This document shows, piece after piece, positions 49,815 to 59,160 of a stretch of 64,000 bases of DNA (position 1 is the stretch's first letter; every line of letters begins with the position of its first letter). A model generated the notes under the pieces. The model was not told the DNA's origin. It did not search any database and saw only the letters and a program-made list of their open reading frames with translations. Made by a program: the position numbers and the translations under genes. This DNA is from Flagellimonas marinaquae (GTDB lineage Bacteria > Bacteroidota > Bacteroidia > Flavobacteriales > Flavobacteriaceae): positions 310,001 through 374,000 of the forward strand of contig NZ_RZMZ01000015.1 in the NCBI RefSeq assembly GCF_003992675.1. Reading direction: 5' to 3'.

Positions 49815-51071
49815 TTACTCATTCTTATAAATCGTACCGTCCTTCATCACAAATTTTACCTGCCGTATTTTTGAAATATCCAGAACGGGGTTGCCTTCCA
49901 CGGCTATAATGTCCGCCAAATATCCTTTTTGAATCATCCCCAATTCCTGAAAATGTAGAATCCTTGCGTTTACAGAAGTGGCGGATTGCAATGCTTGTAA
50001 AGGTTTCATGCCATAATCGACCATCAATTCCAGTTCCCTATAATTTTCACCATGGGTAAAGACACCAACATCTCCGCCGAAAACAATTTCCACCCCAGAT
50101 TCAAGGGCCAATGCAAACGATTTTTTCTTTTTGGCAATGCGTTCTGGGTCGGGTTCTTTGCCCTTTTGCCACCCCTTGTATTGTTCTATGGCATCACCTG
50201 CGGCCAGGGTAGGGCAAAGGGCCACTCCTTTTGTTTTCATTAATTCAAAAATCTCTGCAGTGCCTCCGTCTCCGTGTTCTATCGTTTCCACACCACCCAG
50301 GATTGCCCTGCGCATCCCTTCCGGAGTACTGGCATGGGCCACCACATAGCGACCAGCTGTAGTTGCTGTTGCTACCATGGCATCAATTTCTTCCTGTAAA
50401 AAGGTAGGCTTGGAGGGTTCATCCTTTCCCCAGCGGTAATCGGCATATATTTTGATCAGGTCAGCGCCGTTGCCCAATTGGATGCGGACTTCTTCCATCG
50501 CCCTGTCCTTTCCGGTTACAGGAACTGCTCCTAAGGGTACCTTTACCGCATCATGGAAGCCTTTTGGGCCATAGGCTCCAGTAGCGACTATGGCAGGCCC
50601 GGCCATTAAAGTGCGCGGTCCTGGAACTAATCCTTCATCAATGCTCTTTTTTAGATAGACATCCGTGTAGCCCGCCCCTTCAGAGCCAAGGTCACGCATG
50701 GCTGTCACTCCTGCAAACAAGGATTTTTCGGCATGTACCACGCCGCGAATAGCTCTTTCCACAGGTGATTCCTCCAGCACTTGGTCGTTCCAGTCTGTTT
50801 CATTGTAAGGGTGCAAGAGCAGATGTGAATGACCTTCTATGAGGCCCGGCATCAGCGTCATTCCCTCAAGTTTGATTGCAGTGTAAGACCCTGCATTTTT
50901 CAGTTTTTCCAAGGGTCCTGCGTGGGTAATTCGGTTCGAATCAACAGCGACTACCCAATCGATATGCATTTCCTTGCCATCAAATACCCTATCGGGAATC
51001 AATAAGGTTTGGGAGTGAATTTGATTCAAAATCAGTAGAAAGAGAAACAGGATAAAATGTTGTGGGTGCAT
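49815..51071 (-). CDS. Exported amidohydrolase (prolidase/imidazolonepropionase-like)
   Basis: The 418-residue protein has a signal segment (FILFLFLLILNQIHSQ) and an amidohydrolase barrel. Metal ligands are visible: EGHSHLLLHP near residues 78-87 (HxH), AHASTPEGM near 247 and GGVETIEHGDG near 261-271, and FGGDVGVF near 336. The GHSHLL form and the SATSVNARIL ending fit Xaa-Pro dipeptidase-like amidohydrolases. It should hydrolyse peptide or cyclic amide bonds in the periplasm. It is cotranscribed with the amidohydrolase 14 bp upstream. Confidence 0.88.
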   Translation of the reverse strand: MHPQHFILFLFLLILNQIHSQTLLIPDRVFDGKEMHIDWVVAVDSNRITHAGPLEKLKNAGSYTAIKLEGMTLMPGLIEGHSHLLLHPYNETDWNDQVLEESPVERAIRGVVHAEKSLFAGVTAMRDLGSEGAGYTDVYLKKSIDEGLVPGPRTLMAGPAIVATGAYGPKGFHDAVKVPLGAVPVTGKDRAMEEVRIQLGNGADLIKIYADYRWGKDEPSKPTFLQEEIDAMVATATTAGRYVVAHASTPEGMRRAILGGVETIEHGDGGTAEIFELMKTKGVALCPTLAAGDAIEQYKGWQKGKEPDPERIAKKKKSFALALESGVEIVFGGDVGVFTHGENYRELELMVDYGMKPLQALQSATSVNARILHFQELGMIQKGYLADIIAVEGNPVLDISKIRQVKFVMKDGTIYKNE

Positions 51072-51085
51072 ATTGATATTGATTG

Positions 51086-52495
51086 TTAATCCATTTTGGA
51101 ACTATCGAGCAATTCCTGTAGTTGGTTTTTTGAAAATACTTGACGGCCTTTGATGACGGCATGTATGTTTTGGGTATGTTCGATATTTTCCAAGGGATTA
51201 GCCTCCAAAATGACCAAATCCGAAACTTTCCCCTCGGAAATACTGCCATAATCTTCGGTCTGATTCAGGAACTTGGCACCATTAACTGCTGAGGTACGAA
51301 GGGCATTCAAGGGAGAGATTCCGTTGGCTACCATGGTTTGCAGCTCCTGGTGAAGCGATATCCCAGGGTAGGTATAGGAATTGTAGGCGCCACTATCCGA
51401 TCCTGCCAATAGTTGAACCCCAGCCGAGTCTAGGGATTTGGCCAGTTGGCCAAAAAAAGTATCCAACTGTTTTCGGTTTTTCCTTGATTCCTCCGATGCC
51501 CGAAGGGCAGATTGGATACGGCCTTGGTAGGTCTTGATGATGCCGCGGCCCATGTAGCCGAGGTATTCGTCGTTACTGTGGTCAACTTCATCCAAATAAC
51601 TCAATGTTTTGCCAATGTAAAGCGTGGGAACCACAAAAACATCATTTTGCTTTAACCTGCTGAAGGTAGCTTGGGCCGTACTATCCGAATAAACACCCAT
51701 AAGTGCCGGCATGGCATCCCAAAACCCCATTTCACCCTTGTTTAGTTTTTCCGTGACCTCTGCTTCATTAGCAGCACAGCCCTTCATTATGTAATATAGA
51801 TGCTCAATACCATCCATGCCAGCAGCCACTGTTTCTTCCAAGGTCACGGTAAACGGCATGTGTCCCGATACGGTAAACCCTCTCTTTTTGGCTTCCTCTA
51901 TGGATTTGAGATAGTTTTCAGGAGAAATCCTACTGTCATATATTTTCACGAAATCAACACCTAGGGCTTCCAAAGAATCCAGTGCTTGCAACACATCTTG
52001 CTCGTTTTCTACTTCCAATGAACCTGCCCAACTGGCATTGGGCCCATCAATTTTGGGACCGGCGGTAAAAATCGTAGGTCCGTTCAGCTCTCCGGCAGCT
52101 ATTTTTGTCTTCCAATTCATCACCGCATGCGTAAGGTCCCCACCGGCATCACGTACCGTGGTGATTCCATTGGCGATGAATAGTTTTAAAAAGTTCTCGT
52201 TGTTTCCAATCAAGCTATCACCCCCACGCAAATGGATATGATTGTCCCAAAATCCGGGCATTACATATTTTCCAGAGGCATCAATAGTAGTCCTGGCCTT
52301 GAATTCTTGAGTGGAATCCACCCCTTGCACGGCAGCTATTTTTCCGTCCACCAAGAAAATATTTTGATTTTTGACCGTACCGTTTTCCAGATGTATCACT
52401 TGCGCGTTGGTTATGGCCACATCATAGGTGTTGACATTTTCTTTTTTGCAGCTGGCAAGGATAAAAACTAGGAAGAAAACGAATAGTCGAATCAT
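51086..52495 (-). CDS. Amidohydrolase lipoprotein
   Basis: The 469-residue product has a lipoprotein signal ending FILASC (Cys16). Metal-ligand motifs are DNHIHLRGGD near residue 84 (HxH), VSGHMPFTV near 210, GMDGIEHLYYI near 226 and LAGSDSGAYN near 364. It is an amidohydrolase of the same group as the one downstream, but only distantly similar in sequence. Substrate is unknown; peptides, cyclic dipeptides or hydantoins are possible. It is first of a two-gene operon and divergent from the MFS transporter gene. Confidence 0.88.
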   Translation of the reverse strand: MIRLFVFFLVFILASCKKENVNTYDVAITNAQVIHLENGTVKNQNIFLVDGKIAAVQGVDSTQEFKARTTIDASGKYVMPGFWDNHIHLRGGDSLIGNNENFLKLFIANGITTVRDAGGDLTHAVMNWKTKIAAGELNGPTIFTAGPKIDGPNASWAGSLEVENEQDVLQALDSLEALGVDFVKIYDSRISPENYLKSIEEAKKRGFTVSGHMPFTVTLEETVAAGMDGIEHLYYIMKGCAANEAEVTEKLNKGEMGFWDAMPALMGVYSDSTAQATFSRLKQNDVFVVPTLYIGKTLSYLDEVDHSNDEYLGYMGRGIIKTYQGRIQSALRASEESRKNRKQLDTFFGQLAKSLDSAGVQLLAGSDSGAYNSYTYPGISLHQELQTMVANGISPLNALRTSAVNGAKFLNQTEDYGSISEGKVSDLVILEANPLENIEHTQNIHAVIKGRQVFSKNQLQELLDSSKMD

Positions 52496-52548
52496 ATGTG
52501 GTTGATTTAAGAATCCTTAAAGATACCTGATTTTTATTTTGATGCTTT

Positions 52549-53862
52549 TTGTGTTTCTCGGCTTTTTTGGTGACTTTTAACAAAAACCAAAGTTTGAAGG
52601 CAAAGAAACCGAGTTGGTTCTATTTAGTTTTATTGATTCTCTCGGGTGAGGCCATTTTTATTCTACCCTTCGTATTGCCCCGCGTGTTTAGGCCTACTGT
52701 TCTGGATGTGCTGGAGTTGGACAATGTGGAGTTGGGACTTTGCTTTTCGGTTTATGGCCTGGTTGCCATGGTCTCATATGTTTTTGGAGGTCCTTTGGCC
52801 GACAAGTACCAACCCAGAAAGTTAATAGCCGTTGCTTTATGGATGACAGCACTGGGAGGTTTTTTGTTTGCCCAGTACCCAGCATTATGGGTGCTTCAGA
52901 TACTCTATGGGTGGTGGGGATTCACCACTATATTTCTTTTTTGGGCGCCTATGATCAAGGCAACCCGAATTTGGGGCGGGACTGATTCCCAGGGAAAGGC
53001 CTTCGGTTTTTTAGACGGTGGACGGGGCCTAACGGGCGCATTGTTCAGTTTGTTGGGAGTTTTGATTTTTTCATTTTTTTTGACGACCTCGGCGGATGTA
53101 GCTGACTTGCCCGACCGAAAAGCAGCGTTCACCTATGTACTGTATACTGTGTCCATCATCATTATTTTGGTGGGTATTCTGGTCTGGTTTTTCATGAAGA
53201 CCGGGGATGGGGAGAAAGAGGTAATCCTTGAACGAATATCTTGGAAAGATGTCAAACAAGTTCTGAAGCTACCATCGGTGTGGCTTTTGATGATAATCAT
53301 TCTTTGTGGGTATGTGGGATATAAAATCACCGATATTATCTCACAATATGCAGAAGAAGTAATGTTGTACAATCAAGTAGAAGCGGCCAAGGTGGGAACT
53401 CTGTTGCAATTTTTACGGCCCGCCACGGGCATTCTGTTTGGGCTTATTGCAGACAGACTGAGGATTACATGGTTGCTGTTCGTTGGATTTGTTTTTGCCT
53501 TGATAGGTGGACTGCTCTTTGCCAGCGGTGTGATAGCCCCAACTACCATAACGTTGTTTTTTATCTCCGTATTGATTATTGCTGTTGGAGTATATGCCAT
53601 ACGGGCCTTGTACTTTGGGGTGATGCAAGCCGGAAAAATCCCATTGACGCTTACGGGAACCGCCGTTGGAGTGATTTCCTTGATCGGGTACACCCCAGAT
53701 GTATTCGCTGGTCCAGCTTATGGAATGCTATTGGATGCCCATCCTGGAGAAGAACTGGGCCATCAAAACGTGTTTTGGATGTTGAGCATATTTGCTTTTG
53801 TGGGCGGAGTAGCTGCCTTTATCTATCATCGAAAATATGGCAAAGAACCTAAAAAGAACTAA
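52549..53862 (+). CDS. MFS transporter (nitrate/sugar-phosphate-like group)
   Basis: The 437-residue membrane protein has about 12 hydrophobic segments and the MFS signature GGPLADKYQPRKLI near 80-93 and a related RLRITW-type loop mid-way. The substrate is unknown. There is no ATG at the start; the frame opens with TTG at 52549, with GTG at 52570 and TTG at 52594 as shorter choices just before the first helix (SWFYLVLLILSG). It is divergent from the amidohydrolases, and import of their products is a plausible inference. Confidence 0.85.
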   Translation: MCFSAFLVTFNKNQSLKAKKPSWFYLVLLILSGEAIFILPFVLPRVFRPTVLDVLELDNVELGLCFSVYGLVAMVSYVFGGPLADKYQPRKLIAVALWMTALGGFLFAQYPALWVLQILYGWWGFTTIFLFWAPMIKATRIWGGTDSQGKAFGFLDGGRGLTGALFSLLGVLIFSFFLTTSADVADLPDRKAAFTYVLYTVSIIIILVGILVWFFMKTGDGEKEVILERISWKDVKQVLKLPSVWLLMIIILCGYVGYKITDIISQYAEEVMLYNQVEAAKVGTLLQFLRPATGILFGLIADRLRITWLLFVGFVFALIGGLLFASGVIAPTTITLFFISVLIIAVGVYAIRALYFGVMQAGKIPLTLTGTAVGVISLIGYTPDVFAGPAYGMLLDAHPGEELGHQNVFWMLSIFAFVGGVAAFIYHRKYGKEPKKN

Positions 53863-54026
53863 GGAATTACCACGCTAAACGAGTTACAGAACATCAGGAA
53901 AGCGAACAAATCGTTTATTTTTACAATTTGAGACAATAGAAACTAGTTTTCAGCAAAATTGTAATTATATTGCCACTTCATCAGCATTTTGCTGGTAATC
54001 AAAACTAAACTTTACAACAATTATTT

Positions 54027-57000
54027 ATGCACATGAAAAATTACATTTTAGGGGCCTTTTGTCTCCTTTTTGTATTGGTTGGCTGTGAAAACAAACGTCA
54101 AGGCCCGCCAAAGCTCTTGGTCTTTTCAAAAACAATGGGCTTTAAGCACGCTTCGATTCCAGCCGGCATTGCTGCGTTGGAAAAATTGGGGCAGGAAAAC
54201 AATTTTGTCATTGATACGACCACGAACGGGGATTTGTTTACCGACGAAAACTTGGCGCAATATTCTGCCATAGTATTTTTGAGTACCACTGGTAACGTTT
54301 TGGAAGCAGCCCAAGAGGCCTCATTTGAACGATATATTCAATCTGGTGGAGGTTTTGTGGGTATCCATGCGGCCACCGACACCGAATACGATTGGGGATG
54401 GTACAACAAACTGGTGGGGGCACAATTCCTCAGCCACCCGGCAGGCACCCCGGAAGCCGATTTTATTATTAAGGATACAAACCATCCGGCCACCTCATTT
54501 TTTACGGATTCCATTTGGCACCGAACGGACGAACTCTACAATTTCAAAAATTTCAATGAGGATGTAAATGTTCTTGTGACGGTCGATGAATCTACCTACG
54601 AAGGTGGTGAAAACGGCGATTATCATCCTATGGCCTGGTACCACGAGTTTGATGGTGGACGTGCTTTTTACACAGCTGCAGGGCATACAGATGAAAGTTA
54701 TACCGAAGAATTGTTTCTGAACCATGTTCTGGGAGGAATCAATTATGTCATTGGAAAAAACTTGGAATTGGATTACGCCAAAGCCAAATCGCAGGTGCCA
54801 CCAGAGGCCAACCGTTTTAGCAAAGTGACACTTTCCACTGGACAATTTTACGAGCCTACAGAAATGACCGTACTTCCGAATAACGATGTTCTGGTCGCCC
54901 AGCGTAGGGGAGAGGTAATGCTTTATGTTGCCGAGACCCAAGAGTTGAAACAGGTCGCCTTTTTGGATGTATACCACAAAACATTGGAAACACCGGGAGT
55001 CAACGCCGAAGAAGGTCTTATGGGACTTCAAAAGGACCCCAATTATGCAGAAAATAACTGGATATATCTCTATTATGCGCCAACAGGCGATAAATGGGTG
55101 AACCGCTTATCACGATTTAAATACAAAGATGGAAATTTTGATATGGATTCGGAGCAGGTGATACTTGAAGTGGATAGCCAACGTGAAATCTGCTGCCATA
55201 CCGGAGGTTCCATTGCATTCGGACCTGATGGGCTGCTGTATTTGTCAACTGGTGACAACTCAACTCCTTTCGATGATAAAGAGGCCAAATATGTGAACAG
55301 CGGTTATGCTCCATTGAACGATATGCCCGGAAAGGAAAATTTTGATGCTAGACGTTCTTCTGGTAACACTAACGATTTAAGAGGTAAAATTCTTCGAATT
55401 AAAGTAAAAGAGGATGGTAGTTACGATATCCCAGAAGGAAACTTGTTTCCCGTCGGTACCGAAAAAACCAGGCCTGAGATCTATACCATGGGACATAGAA
55501 ACCCATACCGGATTTCCGTGGATATGAAACGTGGATATGTGTATTGGGGCGATGTAGGACCTGATGCGCGTGTAGATAGCTTGAAAACAAGGGGTCCAAG
55601 AGGATATGATGAAATGAACCAAGCTCGAGAGGCAGGTAATTTTGGTTGGCCTATGTTCATTGGTGACAACTTCGCTTACAGCAAATACAATTACGAAACG
55701 GGGGAGACGGAACGACGGTTTGACCCCGAAAAGCCTATCAATGATTCCAAAAACAACACCGGATTAAGGGAATTGCCCCCGGCCAAACCGGCTTACGTGT
55801 ACTATCATTATGGCGAAATCCAGGACTTTCCACAGGTAGGTTCAGGTAGCCGTAACGCCATGGCAGGACCAACCTACTGGTCCGATATGTATCCCAATGG
55901 AGGAGGTCTGCCCTCATACTACGACGGAAAAGTAATCATTTATGATTGGATGCGTGGCTGGATGATGGCCGTGCACCTGTTCGAAGATGGTACTTTCAAT
56001 AAAATGGAACCCTTTGCGAAAGACATTGAGCTCCACAATCTAATCGATATGGAAATGAGTCCAGACGGACGCGTTTACTTGTTGGAATATGGAAGTGGTT
56101 GGTTCTCGGCCAATCCTGATAGCGGATTGAGCTACATTGAATACAACGGGGGCAACCGTGCTCCGGTCATCGACAGTTTTATCGTAAACAAAGATGCTGG
56201 GTCACTTCCCCTGACCCTTACCGCAACGGTTGAAGCGTACGATAGGGAAGGAGATAGCATGACCTATGTTTGGGATTTGGGAGACGGTACCACTCAAGAA
56301 ACGGAAGAACCCACTTTGACCTATACCTATAACAAGGCTGGATCTTATAAATTGAACGTAACCGCAAAAGATGTGGCAGGAGAGGCGGTGTCCAGTTTGG
56401 ATAAGACCATAATCGCTGGGAATGAGCGACCTGAGGTCACAGTAGACCTGGAGCAAGCCAATTCATCGTTCTATATTCCCGGTCAGCCCATTAATTATAA
56501 AGTTACCGTGACCGATGCCGATAGTGAGGTAGATGAGGACAACGTGTATGTTTCCGTGGAGTATCGTTCTGGAATGGATGAGGTGAACATGAACTTGGGC
56601 CATCAACAAGTATCAGGGGCCGTGATGGGCAAGGCGTTGACCCAGAGCTTGGATTGTAAATCGTGCCATAAGGAAAAAGAGGCATCTATTGGGCCAAGTT
56701 ATTATGACGTTTCGGAGAAGTACAAGGGAAATCGTCGAATCACCAATTACTTGATGGCCAAAATCATAGCTGGTGGTTCAGGTGTTTGGGGCGAAGTGGT
56801 AATGCCTGCACATCCCAATGTAACCCAATTGGAAGCTAGACAAATTGCTCAGTATATCCAGTCTTTGGCCGGCGGCGACAACAAACAACCGTCCCTGCCA
56901 TTGGTAGGTAAGGTTACCCCGGAAGCCAAGCAAAACGGAGAAGTATTCTTGTTGACCGCTAGCTATACCGATGAAGGTACTGGAGAAGCACTGCCATTGA

Positions 57001-57416
57001 CAGGTTCTGAAACGATAGTTTTGGCCAGTAACAGTATGTCCTTTCCCGAAGGTACGCCCACGGAAGGAATGCAGGCCATGACCTTTGGAGGGATGCAATT
57101 GCAGTTATTGAATGCTGCCGAAGGGTGGTTGAAAATGGAGAACACCGATTTGTCGGGAGTTTCTAGAGTGATGGCCATGGTGGGATGGCAAGAGCCACCC
57201 AGCATACCCTATACCATGCAATTGAGGGCAGGAGCCCCTGATGGTAAAGTATTGGGTACTGGAAGCTTAAATCCTTCAGGACTTGGAGGTCAAGGAACCG
57301 CAGTGGTCATACCCATTGAAAAGACGGATGGCGTACAACCCGAGCTGTATCTAACTTACAAGGCGGGGGGGGAATCCTTCGGTCCATTCGCCATAACACA
57401 GCTACAGTTTAATTAA
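54027..57416 (+). CDS. Multidomain ThuA/sugar dehydrogenase-like/PKD/cytochrome c protein
   Basis: The 1,129-residue lipoprotein (signal ending FVLVGC, Cys20) has five parts. A ThuA domain spans about 28-240 (LVFSKTMGFKHASI, GGGFVGIHAATDTEYDW). A PQQ-glucose/sorbosone-dehydrogenase-like propeller runs about 260-710 (GEVMLYVAETQEL, HTGGSIAFGPDGLLYLSTGD). A PKD domain lies near 720-800. A cytochrome c segment has CKSCH (Cys877, Cys880, His881) with Met926 as likely axial ligand, and a beta-sandwich ends the chain. It probably oxidises a carbohydrate and passes electrons to an internal heme. ATG at 54033 is an alternative start. It is a single gene ended by a strong terminator. Confidence 0.9.
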   Translation: MHMKNYILGAFCLLFVLVGCENKRQGPPKLLVFSKTMGFKHASIPAGIAALEKLGQENNFVIDTTTNGDLFTDENLAQYSAIVFLSTTGNVLEAAQEASFERYIQSGGGFVGIHAATDTEYDWGWYNKLVGAQFLSHPAGTPEADFIIKDTNHPATSFFTDSIWHRTDELYNFKNFNEDVNVLVTVDESTYEGGENGDYHPMAWYHEFDGGRAFYTAAGHTDESYTEELFLNHVLGGINYVIGKNLELDYAKAKSQVPPEANRFSKVTLSTGQFYEPTEMTVLPNNDVLVAQRRGEVMLYVAETQELKQVAFLDVYHKTLETPGVNAEEGLMGLQKDPNYAENNWIYLYYAPTGDKWVNRLSRFKYKDGNFDMDSEQVILEVDSQREICCHTGGSIAFGPDGLLYLSTGDNSTPFDDKEAKYVNSGYAPLNDMPGKENFDARRSSGNTNDLRGKILRIKVKEDGSYDIPEGNLFPVGTEKTRPEIYTMGHRNPYRISVDMKRGYVYWGDVGPDARVDSLKTRGPRGYDEMNQAREAGNFGWPMFIGDNFAYSKYNYETGETERRFDPEKPINDSKNNTGLRELPPAKPAYVYYHYGEIQDFPQVGSGSRNAMAGPTYWSDMYPNGGGLPSYYDGKVIIYDWMRGWMMAVHLFEDGTFNKMEPFAKDIELHNLIDMEMSPDGRVYLLEYGSGWFSANPDSGLSYIEYNGGNRAPVIDSFIVNKDAGSLPLTLTATVEAYDREGDSMTYVWDLGDGTTQETEEPTLTYTYNKAGSYKLNVTAKDVAGEAVSSLDKTIIAGNERPEVTVDLEQANSSFYIPGQPINYKVTVTDADSEVDEDNVYVSVEYRSGMDEVNMNLGHQQVSGAVMGKALTQSLDCKSCHKEKEASIGPSYYDVSEKYKGNRRITNYLMAKIIAGGSGVWGEVVMPAHPNVTQLEARQIAQYIQSLAGGDNKQPSLPLVGKVTPEAKQNGEVFLLTASYTDEGTGEALPLTGSETIVLASNSMSFPEGTPTEGMQAMTFGGMQLQLLNAAEGWLKMENTDLSGVSRVMAMVGWQEPPSIPYTMQLRAGAPDGKVLGTGSLNPSGLGGQGTAVVIPIEKTDGVQPELYLTYKAGGESFGPFAITQLQFN

Positions 57417-57440
57417 AGAGTAAATAACCAACCAACCATA

Positions 57441-57474
57441 AAAAGGGGCCAGCAGTTTTTGCTGGCCCTTTTTT
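57441..57474. terminator. Bidirectional terminator between ThuA fusion and M1 peptidase genes
   Basis: GGGCCAGCA at 57446-57454 pairs with TGCTGGCCC at 57460-57468, extended by A/T pairs, with a T-run after it. Confidence 0.9.
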
Positions 57475-57504
57475 CGTTTGTACGGATGTTGTTTGACTTT
57501 TGAC

Positions 57505-59115
57505 TTAGAGTTGTTCTGTTTCGATGTAAAAGTTATTGTCAACCTTTAGTTCAGTTCCCTTGATGGATTCCGTTTTCCATTGAGACGAAGGAAACAACCA
57601 TTTTTCCGCATCTCCTTCCCAAATCCTGATGGGCATATCAAAACCTTCCACAATATCCACGTATCGATAGGTGATGGAACCGTTTTTCAATTTGTATTCC
57701 AATTTTGGAATCATTGTCGTACGTAAGTATTGATCAAAGAATGCGGACAGGTCTTTTTCTGTCTTGTCGCTCAAGTACTGTTCTATCTCTTGTGAGGTTA
57801 CGGTTTGATGATAAAATTCTTTGTTGATTCCTCTTAAGATTTGACGCCATTTCTCATCATCTTCCACCAATTGCCTAAGGGTGTGCAGTATATTGGCACC
57901 TTTGTAGTACATATCACCAGAACCTCTTTTGTTCACACCATACGGGCCAATGATGGGACTGTCATTCTGGATATTGGCTCTTGTTCCAATCACGTATTCT
58001 TCCGCTGCTTTGGTTCCAAAATGATAATCCAAGTATAGGTTTTCCGAGTATGCCGTAAAGCCTTCGTGTACCCACATATCAGCGATGTCTTTGTATGTGA
58101 TATTGTTGGCGAACCATTCGTGTCCCGCTTCGTGGATGATAATAAAATCAAACTGCAATCCCCATCCTGTACCAGAAAGATCACGGCCCAAATACCCATT
58201 TTGATATTGATTCCCATAGGTGACGGAGCTTTGGTGCTCCATGCCCAAATAAGGCACTTCAACCAGTTTAAAGCCGTCCTCATAAAAGGGATAGGGGCCA
58301 AACCAATGTTCAAAGGCCTGCAACATCATAGGAGCTTGTACAAACTGTTTTTTGGCTTTCTCCAAGTTTTCGGGCAGGACGTAATAATCCAAGGGCAAGT
58401 TGCCTTTTTCACCCTCATAGGTTTCTCCAAAGTGAACATAATTGCCAATGTTCACATTAACCCCATAATTGTTGATGGGATTTTTCACCACCCAATGGTA
58501 GGTAGTAAAACCGTCTTGCTCCTCAACACTTTCCAATTGCCCGTTGGACACATCCATAAGGTCCTTGGGAACGGTTACACTGATGCGCATACTGTCTACT
58601 TCGTCGTACATATGGTCTTTATTGGGCCACCAAACGCTGGCACCAAGACCTTGGCACGAAGTAGCTACAAAAGGATTGCCCTGCGCATCCTGTTTCCACG
58701 AAAAACCTCCATCCCATGGGGCACGAACAGCCTCTCTTGGGTGCCCAGAGTAGGTGATTTTCAATTCGTTGAAATCGCCGGGAACCTGTTTTTTCTTCAG
58801 TTGGATGAAATGCGCATTGCCTTCCGAAGTAAACTTTAGCTTTTTGCCATCCTGCGAAACCGAAATTATTTCCATGGGTCGTTGAAGGTCAATTTGAAGC
58901 GTTTGCTCCGCTTCAAGCACTTTATACCTCACCACATTATGGCCAGAAATAAACTTTTTTGATGGCTCCACTTTGACGTTGAGGTGGTAGTGGTTCAAAT
59001 CCCACCATGCCCGTTCGGGCGTGATACTACCACGAAGTGTATCCTGTTTGGTGAAATTTTGGGCGGATAAAATACCCAGTCCAAAAAAGAAAACTATATA
59101 ACATGTATGCTTCAT
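57505..59115 (-). CDS. M1 family metallopeptidase
   Basis: The product is 536 residues from the ATG at 59115, with a signal peptide ending ILSAQ. It has an N-terminal beta domain and the zinc site HEAGH (His328, His332) with the third ligand Glu351 in WVHEGFTAYSE. The GxMEN exopeptidase motif is replaced by YLGMEHQSS (290-298). M1 enzymes release N-terminal amino acids; this is one of the shorter bacterial forms, without the C-terminal helical domain. The frame extends five residues upstream; I chose the inner ATG. It follows the M28 gene by 45 bp, probably in one operon. Confidence 0.93.
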   Translation of the reverse strand: MKHTCYIVFFFGLGILSAQNFTKQDTLRGSITPERAWWDLNHYHLNVKVEPSKKFISGHNVVRYKVLEAEQTLQIDLQRPMEIISVSQDGKKLKFTSEGNAHFIQLKKKQVPGDFNELKITYSGHPREAVRAPWDGGFSWKQDAQGNPFVATSCQGLGASVWWPNKDHMYDEVDSMRISVTVPKDLMDVSNGQLESVEEQDGFTTYHWVVKNPINNYGVNVNIGNYVHFGETYEGEKGNLPLDYYVLPENLEKAKKQFVQAPMMLQAFEHWFGPYPFYEDGFKLVEVPYLGMEHQSSVTYGNQYQNGYLGRDLSGTGWGLQFDFIIIHEAGHEWFANNITYKDIADMWVHEGFTAYSENLYLDYHFGTKAAEEYVIGTRANIQNDSPIIGPYGVNKRGSGDMYYKGANILHTLRQLVEDDEKWRQILRGINKEFYHQTVTSQEIEQYLSDKTEKDLSAFFDQYLRTTMIPKLEYKLKNGSITYRYVDIVEGFDMPIRIWEGDAEKWLFPSSQWKTESIKGTELKVDNNFYIETEQL

Positions 59116-59160
59116 ACTGACCAAAATCAAATGGGTCCCTGTAAAGAGGATCGCGAACCG

